This document shows positions 54,441-56,321 of a DNA stretch of 56,321 bases, piece after piece. Within the stretch, counting starts at the first letter, position 1. Each line of letters starts with the position of its first letter. The position numbers and the translations under genes were made by a program. The notes beneath the pieces were generated by a model. The model was not told where the DNA came from. It made no database searches and saw only the letters and a list, made by a program, of their open reading frames with translations. This DNA comes from Metalysinibacillus jejuensis (GTDB lineage: Bacteria; Bacillota; Bacilli; Bacillales_A; Planococcaceae): contig NZ_QAFW01000013.1 of the NCBI RefSeq assembly GCF_003057615.1, positions 1 to 56,321 of the forward strand, written 5' to 3'.

Positions 54441-54980
54441 ATGAAGAAAGCGTTACTCGTGGTTGATTATACCGTAGATTTTGTAGCAGAAGATGGTTTA
54501 TTAACTTGCGGATTGCCTGGACAAAAGCTTGAACAAGCAATCACTGCATTAACGAAGCAATTTTTAGCACAGGGCGATGCCGTATTTTTCATTAATGATT
54601 TGCATGAAAAAGATGATACGTTACACCCAGAAAGCAAACTTTTCCCCCCACATAATATTCGTGGAACGAAAGGGCGCAATATGTATGGTGAATTGCACTC
54701 ACTATATGAAGCAAATCCTGAAATTATTTGGTTAGATAAAACACGCTACAGCGCTTTTGCTGGTACTAACTTATTTTTATTGCTGCGTGAGCGCGGGATT
54801 GAAGAATTGCACATTGTAGGCGTTTGTACAGACATTTGCATCCTGCATACATGTGTAGATGCCTATAATTTAGGCTACCCTACGATTGTGCATAAAGCGG
54901 GGGTGGCAAGCTTTAACGAGCAGGCGCATGAGTTTGCGCTCGCTCACATTCAAAACTCACTCGGTTTCACAATTATTTAA
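54441..54980 (+). CDS. Isochorismatase-family hydrolase, nicotinamidase-like
   Basis: 179 residues. The catalytic triad pattern is present: Asp9 in LLVVDYTVDF, the lysine in LDKTRYSAF, and the cysteine nucleophile in GVCTDICILHTC. The metal-site motif FINDLHEKDD has the usual D-x-H. This layout fits PncA/YueJ (nicotinamide to nicotinate) better than true isochorismatase. The ATG behind AAAGGAG is chosen. Confidence 0.85.
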   Translation: MKKALLVVDYTVDFVAEDGLLTCGLPGQKLEQAITALTKQFLAQGDAVFFINDLHEKDDTLHPESKLFPPHNIRGTKGRNMYGELHSLYEANPEIIWLDKTRYSAFAGTNLFLLLRERGIEELHIVGVCTDICILHTCVDAYNLGYPTIVHKAGVASFNEQAHEFALAHIQNSLGFTII

Positions 54981-55070
54981 TTTTTTTGTTTAACTCTTTG
55001 TGAAGTAGGAAATATAGTTACTAAGCAAGCAGAACAATAAACTTTCTACACAAAGAGGAGATGAAGTATT

Positions 55071-55331
55071 ATGTTTAGCTTTTTATGGTTTTTAATTATC
55101 GGTGGTATTTTAGGATGGTTAGCAGGTCTTATTTTAGGTAAAGATATCCCAGGTGGCATTATTGGTAATATTATAGCTGGTATTGTTGGTTCTTGGTTAG
55201 GTGGCACTTTGCTTGGTGCATGGGGTCCAAAAGTAAGTGATTTCTATATCGTACCTGCTTTAATCGGTGCCATCGTCTTAATCTTTATTGTAAGCTTAGT
55301 ATTAAAAGCATTGAGCGGCAATCGTGCTTAA
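55071..55331 (+). CDS. GlsB/YeaQ/YmgE family stress-related membrane protein
   Basis: 86 residues, three membrane helices and very glycine-rich: GGILGWLAGLILGKDIPGG, then IIGNIIAGIVGSWLGGTLLG. This is the transglycosylase-associated protein family, often induced in general stress. AGAGGAGATG provides the ribosome site. Monocistronic. Confidence 0.9.
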   Translation: MFSFLWFLIIGGILGWLAGLILGKDIPGGIIGNIIAGIVGSWLGGTLLGAWGPKVSDFYIVPALIGAIVLIFIVSLVLKALSGNRA

Positions 55332-55337
55332 TATCAC

Positions 55338-55366
55338 AAAAGAGGAGGGACTAGCCCTCCTCTTTT
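55338..55366. terminator. Bidirectional terminator
   Basis: A perfect 12-bp stem AAAAGAGGAGGG / CCCTCCTCTTTT with a five-base loop, between converging genes. Confidence 0.95.
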
Positions 55367-56016
55367 GCTGTGTGAATTAAACTAACTAACGCATCCTTAT
55401 GCTCACTGTATAATTGGTAAAAATGCATAACGTCGCGTACGTATTTATCACTATGATTATAGTTGAAAACGGCTTTTTCGATTTCACCGCTCGCTGCCCC
55501 AGCGTGTGCTAAATAATTGGCAGCGCTAAAAATAGCGTCTTCTATATCATAAGGATCTGCAATACCGTCGCCATTCGCATCAACACCGTAGCCGCCATAT
55601 TGTGCAATGACAGCTAAACTTGTCAACTCATTTGTTGGTATTTTACCTTTACCGAGCCCTTCACATGTGGGGTGTTGCCAACCTACAAAAGTACAGGGCA
55701 TAAATTGCATATGTCCTACAGCGCCTGCAGGTGATACAAGTGTACTCATAGTAGAAAAGCGTGTTTCAATACGATGATGGGCTGCAAGCAATGTCCATGG
55801 CACATGATAAGCTTCTTCGGCAGCCATATAAATCGGAATGTACTCTTCTGGTATCGGGATATCAAATAACGCTTGAACGGTCGATGTCTCTTCTTGCGTA
55901 AATTGCTGGACGATAGGCAATTCTTTTAGCCCTTGCCATACAAAAAAGAGCATTGTATAAACCGCTATAGCAGTCGGTATAAGTAAAAAAATAAGACCTA
56001 ATTTAATTTTTTGCAT
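55351..56016 (-). CDS. Membrane-anchored lytic transglycosylase
   Basis: 221 residues. One N-terminal membrane helix, then a soluble SLT-type domain: AAHHRIETRFSTMSTLVSP (catalytic glutamate in RIETRFS), SPAGAVGHMQFMPCTFVGW, DANGDGIADPYDIEDAIFSA and KAVFNYNHSD. It cleaves peptidoglycan glycan strands at the outer face. The EF-hand-like DANGDGIAD loop is common in this branch (YjbJ/CwlT-like). The ATG follows a GGGATGGAG site. Confidence 0.88.
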   Translation of the reverse strand: MQKIKLGLIFLLIPTAIAVYTMLFFVWQGLKELPIVQQFTQEETSTVQALFDIPIPEEYIPIYMAAEEAYHVPWTLLAAHHRIETRFSTMSTLVSPAGAVGHMQFMPCTFVGWQHPTCEGLGKGKIPTNELTSLAVIAQYGGYGVDANGDGIADPYDIEDAIFSAANYLAHAGAASGEIEKAVFNYNHSDKYVRDVMHFYQLYSEHKDALVSLIHTAKEEG

Positions 56017-56149
56017 TCATTATCAACTCCATCCCTAAAACTAGCATAATTCTTCATTCTTTTCCATTGAAAAAAAGCTATTGTACTATTGTCATATCAA
56101 ATATTTACTAGTAAAATTATAACTTATCATCACGAGGAGGTTACATATT

Positions 56150-56185
56150 ATGTGGAAAGACTGTGAACTACCCACCACTTATTGA
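56150..56185 (+). pseudogene. Start of a gene interrupted by the right-edge IS605 element
   Basis: A near-perfect ribosome site (GAGGAGG) sits seven bases before ATG TGG AAA GAC. The element's right end begins at 56163, so the native coding sequence is lost after about four codons (M W K D) and the frame stops within the element. No other reason is seen for so strong a site here. Identity unknown. Confidence 0.6.
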
Positions 56186-56321
56186 CCTTGCGGTCTAATT
56201 GAAGTGGGGGCTTCTCGACTTATCGTTGCTTTTACTAGCCAACGAAAACTGACCGAGCTAACCCTCTTGTTCCAAGAGTTTTTGTTTCTATGCTAATGCC
56301 AATAGGCGAATGCCTTCATTT
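56163..56321 (-). mobile_element. IS200/IS605-type element, tnpB 3' end and right end, cut by the window edge
   Basis: The last 34 bases, read on the minus strand, encode NEGIRLLALA and a stop at 56290-56288. That is a typical TnpB C terminus (NI-NEG-R-LA). The 3' tail then runs to the right end: GAAGCCCCCACTTCAATTAG, ACC GCAA GGT, AAGTGGTGGGTAGTTCAC. The CCCACTT / AAGTGGTGGG stem and the GACC-GCAA-GGTC tetraloop form an omegaRNA-like hairpin. The same right end, diverged, occurs at 23745-23810. The guide would begin right after GTAGTTCAC (56163). Confidence 0.85.

Overview
The window looks like a contig from a low-to-mid G+C Firmicute of the order Bacillales, most likely family Planococcaceae (the Kurthia / Caryophanon / Lysinibacillus neighbourhood). 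That placement is an inference. It rests on Bacillus-like synteny (trmK-yqfO, cccA, sigA-dnaG, yqfL-ccpN-glyS, cshB-nfo, zur-znuBC), strong AGGAGG ribosome binding sites, a single-chain glycyl-tRNA synthetase behind a T-box, and bacilliredoxin. No rRNA, tRNA, CRISPR array, prophage or secretion island was seen. Most of the window is core housekeeping DNA.

Layout. 0.2-7.5 kb: degV, a hemolysin III protein, a YidC-type insertase with a small membrane partner, an AbrB-family transporter, a type I signal peptidase overlapping folA, an rRNA methyltransferase, a Yip1 protein and a HAD phosphatase. 7.5-20.2 kb: an RsmJ-like methyltransferase and bacilliredoxin, pepF, an HD hydrolase next to a broken small gene, lipoprotein and RDD genes, msrA, a fluoride-channel pair (second copy frameshifted), a SET protein, an acidic protein with an internal duplication, nfo, cshB and ispH. 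20.2-31.1 kb: a divergent MMPL transporter/MerR-B12 regulator pair, a cation-efflux protein, lipoprotein, two tandem paralogous proteins, yqfO-trmK, cccA and a YczE-like protein. 31.1-37.4 kb: sigA-dnaG, yqfL-ccpN and T-box-glyS. 37.4-43.7 kb: a 48-bp tandem repeat, small membrane proteins, a coiled-coil protein, the znuC-znuB-zur operon with a recognisable Zur box, and a YfkAB radical SAM protein. 43.8-53.8 kb: the branched-chain amino acid cluster, with ilvD under its own promoter and then a T-box in front of ilvB-ilvH-ilvC-leuA-leuB-leuC-leuD. 54-56 kb: a small membrane gene, a nicotinamidase-like protein, a GlsB/YeaQ protein and a lytic transglycosylase.

The unifying feature outside the core genes is a set of IS200/IS605-type (TnpB) footprints. 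Both window edges are right ends of such elements: a plus-strand end at 1-127, and a minus-strand tnpB tail with an omegaRNA-like hairpin at 56163-56321. Two decayed relics lie inside, at about 23.75-24.0 kb and 38.67-38.99 kb. The relic at 23.75 kb shares its right-end sequence with the element at the right edge. Its end supplies the stop codon of the upstream merR-like gene. The right-edge element cuts a new gene a few codons after its start. The contig probably stops at both ends because these elements are multicopy.

I found no wholly new multi-gene system that I can defend. The best candidates for undescribed biology are the TnpB/omegaRNA footprints with readable guide positions, the acidic duplicated protein (15.8-16.7 kb), the tandem paralogue pair (26.1-27.1 kb), the MMPL/MerR-B12 divergent pair, the helically phased repeats at 9.1 kb, and the hairpin that buries a ribosome binding site downstream of zur.
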